A stretch of 64,000 nt of DNA from Strigamia acuminata (taxonomy: Eukaryota; Arthropoda; Chilopoda; Geophilomorpha; Linotaeniidae), in the NCBI GenBank assembly GCA_949358305.1, contig OX442319.1, positions 8,804,001 to 8,868,000 of the forward strand. The letters are read 5' to 3'. Position 1 is the stretch's first letter; the number at the start of each line of letters is the position of its first letter. Below, one piece after another: positions 19,697 through 29,870 of this stretch. Made by a program: the position numbers and the translations under genes. The notes beneath the pieces are model-generated. The model searched no databases. It was not told where the DNA came from and was given only the letters and a program-made list of their open reading frames with translations.

Positions 19697-21955
19697 TCAT
19701 TTTTCCCCGTCCAATAAAGGTTCGGCATCTTTAAACCAATGAGCCGATGCATACTTTTCCTTAAATTTAGCAATTGTTTCCGCACACGGACTAAACCATT
19801 CAACAATAGTTCGGTAAGAACCCCAGAAGTCTTCACATCTACAACATAAGCTTATACGTCCATGTTCATCGCATCTTGCAAATCTCCGTCCATATTTCTC
19901 AAAAACATCATCCATCCATTTACAAATCATCAGTTCATTTTTAAATTTTATCACTTCCGTCTGCGACGATGAGCAAAACCAATTGACAAACTCATCAACC
20001 AACTCCCATTTCTCTTCACGTAAAATATTGGCACAAATACGCAAAGTTCGTTCGTCATATCTCAATATTTCCCGCTTATACCGATCAGTTTTCTCTTCGC
20101 TTTCAAAGCACCAACCGATTAATTTCTCTAAACATTTTAAGTTATCGTTTTTAAGTATCATATCATCAACTACATTATGAATTCCATATCCTGGATCCAA
20201 TAAATCGCTTTTAAACTTCCAAACATCATCCGGATCATTAAAACACCAATCCAAAGTTGCTTCTATTATTTCCCAAGAATCTTTCCGAATTAAATAACAC
20301 ATTAAATCGATGAAATCGTACGGAATCGTGCCTTCAAACATACGTTTTTTTAACTTACTAATTTCCTCAAAATCATCCTCAAAACACCACTCTAAAAACT
20401 TATCTAGTTGCGTGAAATCTGCATTTCTCAACAGGTTTGTAAACAAATTAGCACGTGGATTTTCCTGCTTGAATCTATTGACATTATCAACTGCTAATTG
20501 GCGCTTAAAGCGAGATTTCAAACACCGTTTCACGAATTTGTCCACCTCTTCCCATTCGTTCTTCATTATGAAATGATTACAAACATCCGTTCCTTTTTCC
20601 CTCGCAAAAATTTCAATAAAATCGCCAACATCCTTCTCGCACAAAACAGTACGCTTAACAAAAAAATCAAACAAACACCATTGCTTCGCTATTAAAAACT
20701 CGTTACATTTGTACAGACCGTACTTCGAATGAATAAATTCTTTCTTCTGCAGAGTACTCGCGGAATCCAGCATCAACACAACTAAATCTATAACTTTAGT
20801 GCAAAATAGTGGAGTTAATATATCAAAAAAATATCCAAAATTAGCAATAACAAGTTGCTTTAAGCGATTAGGAGCACTTTTCCACAATTCCTTAAAAACA
20901 ACCCTACGAATATCACATCTTACCACACAATTCAATATCGAAACAAAAACATATCCGGGTATAATTCCCCAAACTCTTTGCATCGTGGGCAAAAAGTAGT
21001 CACGCCATCGCCAACTGTATAAAAGTCTCCGCAATATTCGATCAGAATTTTCTTTTTCGAACACTTCTCCCCACTGTTTCTCATTCATCCGAGATAACAA
21101 GAAACACACAGTATCCGCATCGGACGACTCCATCGAAGCTCGAGTAAAATTCCGTTCTTTTTCTTCGTCGCTCAGTTCATTCCACATATATCTGATCGCT
21201 GCATCAGGTCCGGATCGTACAACTATTTTAAACACATACTCGGTAATGCTTTCGTTGACGCGGGAAATACGATCGTATCTTGTTGACATTTCCTCTAATC
21301 TCTTATCCTTGGTTATGCGCCACGTCCAATAATAAGCCATCGGGTTTCTTTCCATGTTCTGCATGTTATCCGATAGCAAGTACGAATTCGGAAATAATTT
21401 CGGGGTAATGGTGGCGAGATGGTCGACTAAACCGAAAGCGCAAGCGTGCTCGTACTTTTTATAAACATTCCAGCGACTATCGGGATCGGATATTAATTTG
21501 ATCGCTGTTGCCTTCTCGTCTATCGTTGCACCTGGCGTCCAAATTAAATCACTAATGTCACATTCCAACAAATCCAGCCGCTTTTTACGGTTCATCCACT
21601 CCACTATTTCTTGACTAGTTATTTTAACAAGTTCGATTAATCTAGTTTTCATCACTTTCGGCACGGATAAGTTCGACACACTGTCCAGCACGTCATGTTC
21701 AATTTTTCGCCATTCGTTGCTGTAGGAATTAATATCATCTCCAAGAAGTTCTTGTCTTCTGTAATAATCAGAATCGGTAAAATCTGCTATCTCTTCGCCA
21801 GCATCCGTGCTCCACAAGTTAGTTACGATCTTAACCAATGAAATTTGTTCAAGTGTTGCCGGCGTGAATAAATATCGGATGTCGTTTGGTCCAAGATCTT
21901 CTTCTGGGGTCAATTTCTGCGTTTTTACCGAACTGGATCCGCCTACTTCAGACAT
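19697..21955 (-). CDS. Solenoid family gene C (clade II, 752 aa, intact)
   Basis: Clade II member. It begins MSEVGGSSSVKTQKL, then the shared signature YLFTPATLEQISLVKIVTNL, DLIWTPGATIDEKATAIK and the C-terminal helical repeats (CLFDFFVKRTVLCEKDVGDF, QLDKFLEWCFEDDFEEI and following). Repeat number and order match clade I. The inter-repeat linkers and the last repeat are longer (extra Cys/His near ARCDEHGRISLCCRC). The start was chosen by agreement with E and J. The frame is open a further 87 codons upstream, through sequence that includes the promoter-like TTATTGG boxes, so that extension is doubted. It is convergent with B and divergent from D. Confidence 0.83.
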   Translation of the reverse strand: MSEVGGSSSVKTQKLTPEEDLGPNDIRYLFTPATLEQISLVKIVTNLWSTDAGEEIADFTDSDYYRRQELLGDDINSYSNEWRKIEHDVLDSVSNLSVPKVMKTRLIELVKITSQEIVEWMNRKKRLDLLECDISDLIWTPGATIDEKATAIKLISDPDSRWNVYKKYEHACAFGLVDHLATITPKLFPNSYLLSDNMQNMERNPMAYYWTWRITKDKRLEEMSTRYDRISRVNESITEYVFKIVVRSGPDAAIRYMWNELSDEEKERNFTRASMESSDADTVCFLLSRMNEKQWGEVFEKENSDRILRRLLYSWRWRDYFLPTMQRVWGIIPGYVFVSILNCVVRCDIRRVVFKELWKSAPNRLKQLVIANFGYFFDILTPLFCTKVIDLVVLMLDSASTLQKKEFIHSKYGLYKCNEFLIAKQWCLFDFFVKRTVLCEKDVGDFIEIFAREKGTDVCNHFIMKNEWEEVDKFVKRCLKSRFKRQLAVDNVNRFKQENPRANLFTNLLRNADFTQLDKFLEWCFEDDFEEISKLKKRMFEGTIPYDFIDLMCYLIRKDSWEIIEATLDWCFNDPDDVWKFKSDLLDPGYGIHNVVDDMILKNDNLKCLEKLIGWCFESEEKTDRYKREILRYDERTLRICANILREEKWELVDEFVNWFCSSSQTEVIKFKNELMICKWMDDVFEKYGRRFARCDEHGRISLCCRCEDFWGSYRTIVEWFSPCAETIAKFKEKYASAHWFKDAEPLLDGEK

Positions 21956-22608
21956 TTCTCGCCGAATTTGAAAGTGGTCTTGAATCAGTGGCAAAAACAA
22001 CCTGCCTGTGGTATTGTATACGAGAATGCTATTGTTTTGTACCAACCAATAACAATAACACAACACTATCAGCTGTGCTGTGCACCCAATCACGTAACAG
22101 GTCACATTGTGCACTGCCGTCTGGCTTTGATAATTATAAATCAGCACAAACAAAGTAAAGGCCACGGTGGCCGAGGCTATTTCCACCGATTTTTGTTTAG
22201 GTAAAAATCGCCGCATGGGCTATTCACAAGGTCGAAGATAGGTTTCAAGTATTTTTCCGGTGGTGGCGCTTTAATAATGCTCAAAATAATGACCGCCGCA
22301 TGGGCAGATTGATAGGGTTGACACTTGACATCTGACAATATATCCTGTAACTTTATTGGTTGAAAAGGCAAGAAAGTATACAGAGTATTTGCTATTGGTT
22401 GGTATAAAACAACGCGCATCTAAAATAATCTGCAATCTTGTTGTTGTTCCCGGACCACGTGGAAAGAAGAGTCGAATTCCTCGTTAACATCAAGAAATCG
22501 AGAGAACCTGACGTGGTAACTGGTAAATACATTTGATTTACCACACAACGTTGTTTGTTTATTTAAATTTGGCTCTGATTCTAGACAATTTTCAAATTCG
22601 GCGGCGAA
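21956..22608. promoter_or_regulatory. Divergent C/D promoter region
   Basis: A 650-bp bidirectional region. The minus side (C) shows ATTGGTTGGTACAAAAC without a clear TATA. The plus side (D) shows ATTGG boxes, TATAAAA at 22403-22409 and a 5'UTR intron 22516-22584. The NRF-1-like palindrome is degraded here (CCGCATGGGCA near 22293). Confidence 0.55.
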
Positions 22609-22898
22609 ATGAGCGATTTAGAAGAAATGCTGACGCCGGAAGGAAATATTATTCGATATTCTTTCACGCCAGGAACACTACAAGACATTTCAATGGTCAA
22701 AGTTGTAACTAACTTGTGGGACACGCATGCTGGCGATCAGATAGCAGATTTTTGTCGATCTGACTATTACAACCAACAAGTCGGAATTGGAGAAGACATT
22801 CAAATCTACAGCAAAGAATGGAGTAAACTAGGAAAATGCATGATGGATAGTGTGTCTATCTTGGATCTGCCGAAAACACTCAAAACTGAAGTACTTAA
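22609..22898 (+). pseudogene. Solenoid family copy D, 5' part (clade I), cut by TTAA element
   Basis: The N-terminal 96 codons of a clade I copy (MSDLEEMLTPEGN, with a KRT deletion relative to A). It ends at the TTAA (22895-22898) where the 6,972-bp transposon inserted. Reading continues into the transposon for about 18 residues before a stop. The rest of the gene resumes, in frame, at 29875. Confidence 0.85.
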
Positions 22899-23312
22899 GG
22901 GGCTAGCCTACCCGCCATCTTGCCTGTTTTCTGATGCTACAAGGCGGTCTTAGTTTCGTCATAGCTAAATGACTATTGCATATTTTTTTTTCTTTTTTTT
23001 TTTTCTAAATACTAATTAATAAACTGAATGTTTATATTATGTTACATTTGTGATATTTGTTCAATTTGTTTTTCAATCATTAAAATTAGAACATGATTTT
23101 AAAAAAAAAAATTTTATTTTTTTTAAAAATAGAAGTAATAGAAACCTAGATAAAACAATTTTATATGTTGCATTAATTTTTATTTATGAAAATTTTTGAA
23201 ATTGTTACTGTAAACTTGAAATTACGAAGCAAATGTTTTAGATGTGATTGTGCTGCCACCTATTAGTGAAGTGTACCGATACACTACTTTAGCATGCGTA
23301 GGAATATGATTT

Positions 23313-23410
23313 AGTCACGTGATTTTTTAGTCATGTGATTTTTCAGTCATATGATTTCACAGATCATTTTTTTTTCTTTTGATTCAATACGACCATTGCA
23401 ATCATAAAAA
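23313..23410 (+). promoter_or_regulatory. Triplicated E-box-like repeat before the transposase gene
   Basis: Three direct repeats spaced about 16 bp, AGTCACGTGATTTT, AGTCATGTGATTTT and AGTCATATGATTTC (23313-23358), lie about 50 bp before the first ATG. The central hexamers are CACGTG, CATGTG and CATATG. A promoter role is inferred from position only. Confidence 0.4.
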
Positions 23411-26400
23411 ATGTCAAAAAGAAAAAGTACAAAAGCAAGAATCTGGCAAAGTGCTCGGCGAAAGAAGAGGACCTGTAACCACTTAAAAAAGTTTTATGGC
23501 TTACCAAAAACTAAAAAGTAATTTATTTATTTGAAATTTTATATTATTTTAATTCTGGGTCATATTTTTGGATGTCGGGTCACTTTGGTGCCGATTATTT
23601 CGATGCCTAACCAAAAAAAACCCTAAATTTTCACCCAAATTTATTGATGGATTACTTCGGCGCCATCATTTCATCGTCAATCTCTTCGTCGCCAATCATT
23701 GCTTTGGCAATCACTTCGTCACCGCTCATTTCTTTGGCAATCACTTCGTCACCGCTCATTTCTTTGGCAATCACTACATTGACTGTCGGCCGTACGTTTT
23801 TGACTGTCGACCGTCAGCTTTCGACTGTCGGCCGTACGTTTTCGATGTCGGCCGTACGTTTTCGATGTCAGCCATACGTTTTCAACTGTTGGCCGACGAC
23901 TGTCGGCCGTCAGCTGTCGCGGCATTTGTATATATATATTTTTTTTTATAAATTGTAATAAAAATCACGAAACAAAACATAAATTGCACAAATTGCAACA
24001 CACACTCGGTGTATGGCAGCGATGGTCACGACAGCTGACTGCCGATTGGCGGGGAATTTGTTTGAGATTGGCGGGCCATACGTTTTCGACTGTTGGACGT
24101 CGACTGTCGACAGCTGTTTTTATGCACTTTTTGGCTAGTTTTCATGCGAGTTTTGGCCAGTTTTCATGCGACACGTTTTTCCGGCAAATTTTATAGGTGT
24201 TTGCAGGGGAATTTGAGGGGAATTTGTTTGAGATTGGCGGGGAATTTGTTGGAGATTGGCGGCAAATTTGACACGTTTTTGAGGGGAATTTGTTGGAGAT
24301 TGGCGGCAAATTTGACACGTTTTTGAGGGAAATTTGTTTGAGATTGGCGGGGAATTTGTTTGAGATTGGCGGCAAATTTGACACGTTTTTGCGCAAATTT
24401 GACACGTTTTTGAGGGGAATTTGTTTGAGATTGGCGGCAAATTTGACACGTTTTTGAGGGAAATTTGTTTGAGATTGGCGGGGAATTTGTTTGAGATTGG
24501 CGGCAAATTTGACACGAATTTGCGGCCGTACGTTTTCGATGTTGGCCATACGTTTTCGACTGTTGGACGTCGACTGTCGGCAGTCAGCTGTCGCGGCCAT
24601 CAGCTGTCTACTGTCGGCCGGTTTTCTACTAATTTCCGTAAAAAAAAATTGCAAATGCATTTGTATATTTATATTTATAAATTTTAATAAAAATCACCAA
24701 ACAAAACACAAATTGCACAAATTGCAACACACACGCGTTGTATGGCAGCGATGGTCACAACAGCTGTTTTCATGCGCTTTTTGGCCAATATTTATGCGAT
24801 GTTTGACCACCAATTCTGGTGCGATTTTTGGGAATATTTTATACGATTTTTAGGCAAGACAGAAATAAAGATATAAAAATTTTGTCAAAGATTTTATTTG
24901 TTTTTGTACCAAATGTCATACGATTTTGGGCAAGATTTCTTCCAATTTTTGGCCATTTTTTATGCGTTTCGGGTCTGTTTTCAGGCGCTTTTTGGCCAGT
25001 TTCAAAGCGATTTTTGGCCAATATTTATGAGATGTTTGGCAACAAATATGCTGTGAATATGCGGCAATAAGCCGTGAATTATTATTGGCAAGTAATCGTG
25101 TGATTTTGGGAATGATTTCAACCGATTTTGTACAAGATTTGTTGTGATTTTGTGCAAGATTTGTTGCGATTTTGGGTAGAATTTGTTGCGATTTTTGGCC
25201 AGATTATGTGCAATCTTGGGCCAGAGATTATGTGCCATCTTGGGCCAGTTTTGGTGCAATTTAGGCCAAGATTTGCTGCGATTTTGGGGAACTTCTTGCC
25301 CTTTATTGTTGGCAAGAAGTTGTACGATTATGGCAATGAAATTAGCTGTTTTGTGCAAAATTTTGTTCGATTTTGGCCAATAATTTAAACTATTTTTGGT
25401 CAATGTTTCTGAGATTTTGGGGACACTTTTATACAATTTTGGACCAGTTTTGGTTGAAATTTTGGGCCAGGTTAGGTGCGATTTTGGGTCGAATTTGGTA
25501 CGATTTTGGGCCAGATTTGGTGCGATTTTATGCATTTGGACCAGTTTTGGTGGCAATTTTGGGCCAGATTAGGTGCGATTTTATGCAAGACAAATATAAA
25601 AATATAAAAACTTTAAAAATAATTGACCCAACATTAATTTGTATTTTAAAAAAAAATTAATAGTGAATTCGAGGATCCTGAAAGCATTGAAATTGATGGG
25701 CAGTCAGAAATGGATTCAATGCTACTGTCACATTTGAGTTTTCAAAATGAGAATACTCCAATTGCAAATGAATGTGCTGTTGATCATGGAAGTGATCATT
25801 CATTTCAATTGCCAAATTCTACTGATGAATTTGACAGTGCACATCTTAAAATTGGAGAGTTATGTTCAACACCTAGGCCTGGTCGAAATCAAGGAGGTGA
25901 CTCTCCTATAGAGATGAATACACCAATCAGTGATGAAGTTGCTGGTTCATACAGCCAAGAAAGTGAAAGGTATTCATACATCACAAAGTCAATTCTTTTA
26001 CTGTGTTACAAAATTATTTTTTTTCAGTTACTTGGGTCGACGTATTGTTGACATAGGACATGTATTTTCTGCTATCAAAACCATATCAGATCACGATCCA
26101 TTTGACTGCTCATTTAAAGATATGGACCTTGTCAATGAAAGCAGGGAAGGGCTGCATACAGTTTGGACATTTGTGTGCAAACTGTGTAATTTACGTAAGA
26201 AGATACGGAGTGAACCCATCGATGATGGGAAAATGAATTCGAATGAATCTGCAGTTTCGGGAATATTAACAACAGGAGGTGGCTATTCCCAATTAGAAGA
26301 AGTCCTGGCTGTGCTTGATGTGCCAGTTATGGCAAAACAAACATACAATAAGACTCAGGCAACTCTGGGAAATGTGTATCAGAAAGCAGCAATGGAAGAA

Positions 26401-28530
26401 ATGATTTCAGCTGGGAAAGAAGAAGCAGAACTTGCTACTGCAAGCAGTGATTTGGACACTGATGGAATTCCACTGATAACTGTGATTGCTGATGGTTCTT
26501 GGGCAACTCGTTCTTACGGAACGAAATACAACTCTTCATCTGGCGTGGTAACAATCGGAAATTTATTTTTTATACTTTTTTTAAAATTTCTTAATTTTTG
26601 CACATTTCAGGCAATAATAATGGGTGCCAGAACTAAAAAAATTCTGTTTGCTGCAATAAGGAATAAGTACTGCTCGACTTGTACCTTTTATGACACAAAG
26701 CAAGAAACTACACCTGAACATCGATGTTACAAAAACTGGACAGGTAGTTCTGGTGGGATGGAAGCCGATGGAATTGTTGAAGGCTTTCAACGAAGTTTGG
26801 AAATGCATGGCGTCAGATTCGCTCGGCTTATCGGAGATGGAGATAGTAGTGTCTACAAAAGACTTTTGGATGCAATGCCGTACGGACATGCTTTGATCAT
26901 TGAAAAAATAGAATGTCGAAATCACATTCTGCGAAACTATTGTAATAAGATCAGAGATATTGCAGGCAACACCAAGCTGGGAACACCAGCACTACGACGA
27001 ATTATTAGTGGACAAGTACTCCGTCTTAGAACTGCTGTGCAAAAAGCAGTTCAGTATCGAAAGCAACAAAATGAATTAACACTTTCTGAAAGAACACAAT
27101 TACTGAAGAAGGATGTTAAAAATGGCCCGTATCACGTGTTTGGTGACCACACTAACTGTGCTAATTATTTTTGCTCTGGGCCAAAAGAAAGTGAAACAAA
27201 CCTCGTACAGCAATTGTCAGCAACAGGACTTTTTTCAGAGATGCTAAAAGTAGTGGAAAGAGTGCATAATAATGCTTTTAGCTTAATCCACGATGTGACT
27301 AACAATATAGTGGAAAATGCGAATTCAGTAATAGCAAAGTTTATAGGAGGAAAACGAGTTAACTTCAGTCGTGGGCACTCATACCAAAGTCGTTGTGAAG
27401 CTGCTGTAGTTTCAATCAACTCCAACAACAACCTACACGGCAGAGTTCATGAAGTGATGTTTAACCGCAGTCCTAGGAAATTCACTGCTTCATTTATTAG
27501 CAGACGTCAAGATAAAAAAAACTATAACATTGAAGCACGAAAGGCTGCTGCTCTGAAACCACGAAAGAAAACTTCAAACATTCTACCAATGGGAGATGCA
27601 GATTATGGAAAGAATGCCCAACAACCTGACATGGACACCACAATCTATGAAGAGGAAAAAAAGAAGATACTGAAAAGTTTACAAGTCTCTTTAGATCAGA
27701 GGAACGACATAGAAAAGATAACTGTTGGTCAAGCCATGTCACCTGTTTGGCTGCAGGAACGACAACGAAGATTGACAGCCTCAGTGTACGGAAAAATCTG
27801 TAAAATGAGGCCTTCAACTTCATGCAAAACCAATGTTCATACCATTTTATATTCTGCTGTAAAAACTCAGGGCATGCGTTATGGAAATGACAGTGAGCCA
27901 TTTGCTATAGCAAAGTTTGAACAAGTGTATGGGTTGAAAACAATTGCATGTGGGCTATTTGTGGATCTGGAGAAGGGATACTTGGGAGCCAGTCCTGATG
28001 CCATAATTGGAACAGATGCAATTGTTGAAGTGAAGTGCCCATCATGTGCGAAGAATTTGACACCTTTGCAGGCAGTTGAGGGAAAAAAAATCACTTACTG
28101 CTCAATTCAAAACGGCAAGCTATTCCTAAAACCGACCCATGAGTATTATTACCAAATTCAGGGACAGCTGCACATTACTAGAAAATTAAAGTGTTATTTT
28201 GTTTTATGGACACCTTTGGGAATGTCAGTTGAAGAAATTGTAAGAGATGACGCATTTTGGGAAAACAACATGAAGGAACAATTGGACAAATTTTATTTAA
28301 ACTGTTTGTTGCCCGAAATTGTGGACCCCAGGCATACAAGGAATATGCCGATACGAGACCCTGACTATATTCTAAATGCTCAAACCAAACAGAAAGAAAA
28401 TAAAAATATTGCATTACAAAAGAAAAGAAATCAAGACGAAATAATTGATGAGCAAACAGAAGAAAACAATCACCAAACAACGGGTAATGAAAATATACAG
28501 CCAAAGCAAGATAGGAAACGCAAAAAGTAA
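23411..28530 (+). CDS. Mutator-like transposase fused to YqaJ nuclease, 4 exons, 950 aa
   Basis: Exons 23411-23517, 25664-25969, 26028-26547 and 26611-28530 join in frame through GT-AG introns of 2,146, 58 and 63 bp. The basic N-terminus is MSKRKSTKARIWQSARRKKR. A Mutator-like transposase region follows (about 215-560), with candidate catalytic Asp in IADGSWATRS and IGDGDSSVYK, the C-x2-H motif ECRNH typical of MULE-type transposases, and a candidate Glu in IVENANS. The C-terminus (about 690-850) is a YqaJ/lambda-exonuclease-like nuclease with SPDAII (Asp about 774), VEVKCP (E-x-K about 784-786) and the trailing YYYQIQGQLH. The tail is Lys/Glu/Gln-rich. The 63-bp intron is a multiple of three and stop-free, so retention would add 21 residues. 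The first, long intron holds the left periodic arrays. The exon 1 assignment is the least certain. Confidence 0.83.
23780..24766. repeat. Left subterminal arrays of the TTAA element, ~21-22-bp units
   Basis: Blocks of TGTCGGCCGTACGTTTTCGA (23780-23925, again near 24530-24610) flank a core (24200-24520) built of 11-mers GGGGAATTTGT, TTGAGATTGGC, GGCAAATTTGA and CACGTTTTTGA. An 85-bp segment containing GTATGGCAGCGATGGTCAC is duplicated at 23952-24036 and 24680-24766. The array lies in the long first intron. The long antisense frames here are repeat artefacts. Confidence 0.85.
25095..25590. repeat. Second left array of the TTAA element, 11-bp phased
   Basis: Degenerate 11-mers such as TTTGTTGCGAT, TTTGGGTAGAA, TTTTGGCCAGA and CTTGGGCCAGA follow one another without spacers, so G-rich patches recur about once per helical turn. 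A perfect 11-bp-stem hairpin, AACTTCTTGCC with its complement, interrupts it at 25290-25321. Confidence 0.8.
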
Positions 28531-28561
28531 AAATTGTAAAAATATCTAATAAAGTAATGGA

Positions 28562-28715
28562 AATTCATAAATATTTTGAATAAATTCATTTCAAATTGTA
28601 AATATTTTGAATAAATTCATTTCAAATTGGAAATATTTTGAATAAATTTATTTCAAATTGTAAATATTTTGAATAAATTCATTTCAAATTGTAAATGTAT
28701 CGAATAAACTCACGT
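28562..28715 (+). repeat. 31-bp tandem array carrying repeated AATAAA
   Basis: Four to five copies of a 31-bp unit beginning AAATTGTAAATATTTTGAA directly after the transposase stop codon. Each unit contains AATAAA (GAATAAATTC or a variant), which gives a chain of poly(A) signals at 31-bp spacing. Confidence 0.8.
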
Positions 28716-28735
28716 GAAATCATATAAATTATCAC

Positions 28736-28767
28736 AACTTCTTGCCAATAAGAATGGGCAAGAAGTT
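28736..28767. other. Perfect 11-bp-stem hairpin, right side of TTAA element
   Basis: AACTTCTTGCC, a 10-base loop, then GGCAAGAAGTT. The same stem with a different loop occurs at 25290-25321, on the other side of the transposase exons. Confidence 0.7.
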
Positions 28768-28819
28768 TCCCAAAAGTCGCAACAAATCGTTTCAAAATTG
28801 TACATAATCTGACCCAAAT

Positions 28820-29540
28820 TTGCATCAAATCACGGCAAATTCACGGCAAATTCACGGCAAATTCGCCGCAAATTCGCCCCAAATTTGCCACAAATTCACG
28901 GCAAATACGTCCCAAACTTGCCGCAAATTCGCCCCAAACTTGCCGCAAATTCGCCCCAAACTTGCCGCAAATTCGCCCCAAATTCGTCGCAAATTCGCCC
29001 CAAATTCGCCGCAAATTTGCCACAAATTCACGGCAAATTCGCTCCAAACTTGCCGCAAATTGGCCCCAAACTTGCCGCAAATTGGCCCCAAACTTGCCGC
29101 AAATTCGCCCCAAATTCGTCGCAAATTCGCCGCAAATTTGCCACAAATTCACGGCAAATACGTCCCAAACTTGCCGCAAATTCGCCCCAAACTTGCCGCA
29201 AATTCGCCCCAAACTTGCCGCAAATTCGCCCCAAACTTGCCGCAAATTCGCCGCAAATTCGCCGCAAATTCGCCGCAAATTCGCCGCAAATTTGCAGCAA
29301 ATTCGCCCCAAACTTGCCGCAAATGCGCCCCAAATTCATCGCAAATTTGCCACAAATTCGCCCCAAATACGTCCCAAACTTGCCGCAAATTCGTCCCAAA
29401 TTCGCCGCAAATTCAAAGTAAACTTGCCCTAAATTCACAGCAAATATTCCGCAAATTCACAGCAAATTTTCCGCAAATTCACGATAAATTTGCCAGAAAA
29501 TCACGGCAAATACACAGCAAAGTTGTGCAAATTCACGACT
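28820..29540. repeat. Right subterminal array of the TTAA element, 11/22-bp units
   Basis: About 30 copies of a 22-bp unit made of two 11-mers, CTTGCCGCAAA and TTCGCCCCAAA. A stretch of pure 11-bp CGCCGCAAATT repeats lies near 29240-29290. The array is in inverted composition relative to the left array. Several long frames on both strands here encode only repetitive PQIR/KFAAN peptides and are rejected as genes. Confidence 0.88.
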
Positions 29541-29870
29541 ATTTGCCAATAATAATTGTAATTAACCTTTGAAAAAATCAAAATTATTACATTAAATTTT
29601 TTTTATTAAAATCTATTTTTTTTTATCACAACTGAAAAATCAAAATTCTGGCCAAAAGTTTATTCTGAATAGCATTTATTTATTTTTTAAATAAAAAACA
29701 CTTGACCCCTTTAATACCCACAACCCCTTTTAATTCCAAGAAAGGATTAAGTTGGAACCCCTTTTATGCACTACTTTCTAGTGTGTGATAATATTGTAGG
29801 TGATTTGGTTTTAGTAATCAGCGCCATCTATTGACCAAAACATGTCAAAATAATAAGGTAGGCTAGCCCC

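Larger units (their letters stand above)
22899..29870 (+). mobile_element. Kolobok-like DNA transposon (6,972 bp, TTAA duplication)
   Basis: Perfect 14-bp terminal inverted repeats GGGGCTAGCCTACC (22899-22912) and its complement (29857-29870), flanked by TTAA on both sides (22895-22898, 29871-29874). TTAA duplication with G-rich ends fits the Kolobok superfamily better than piggyBac, whose ends begin CCC. That assignment rests on family knowledge. Inside are a four-exon transposase gene, long periodic arrays on both sides, and two copies of the same 11-bp-stem hairpin. Removing the element and one TTAA restores the frame of host copy D. It therefore appears autonomous and recently inserted. 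Confidence 0.85.

Noticed and set aside
21956-22216. 87-residue N-terminal extension of gene C with hydrophobic segments (similar one in J)
   Set aside because: Clade II gene E lacks it, the region contains the promoter-type ATTGG boxes, and the MSEV start is conserved in all three.
22899-22912. piggyBac assignment from the TTAA duplication
   Set aside because: Ends begin GGGG rather than CCC, and the protein has Mutator-like C-x2-H and YqaJ features.
24135-24660. Minus-strand frames of 126 and 172 codons
   Set aside because: Repeat-derived. They overlap the left array and each other in different frames.
28820-29572. Long frames (up to 250 codons) on both strands with PQIRPKLAANS-type peptides
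   Set aside because: They are translations of 11/22-bp repeats that lack stop codons in several frames at once. No start context or conservation.
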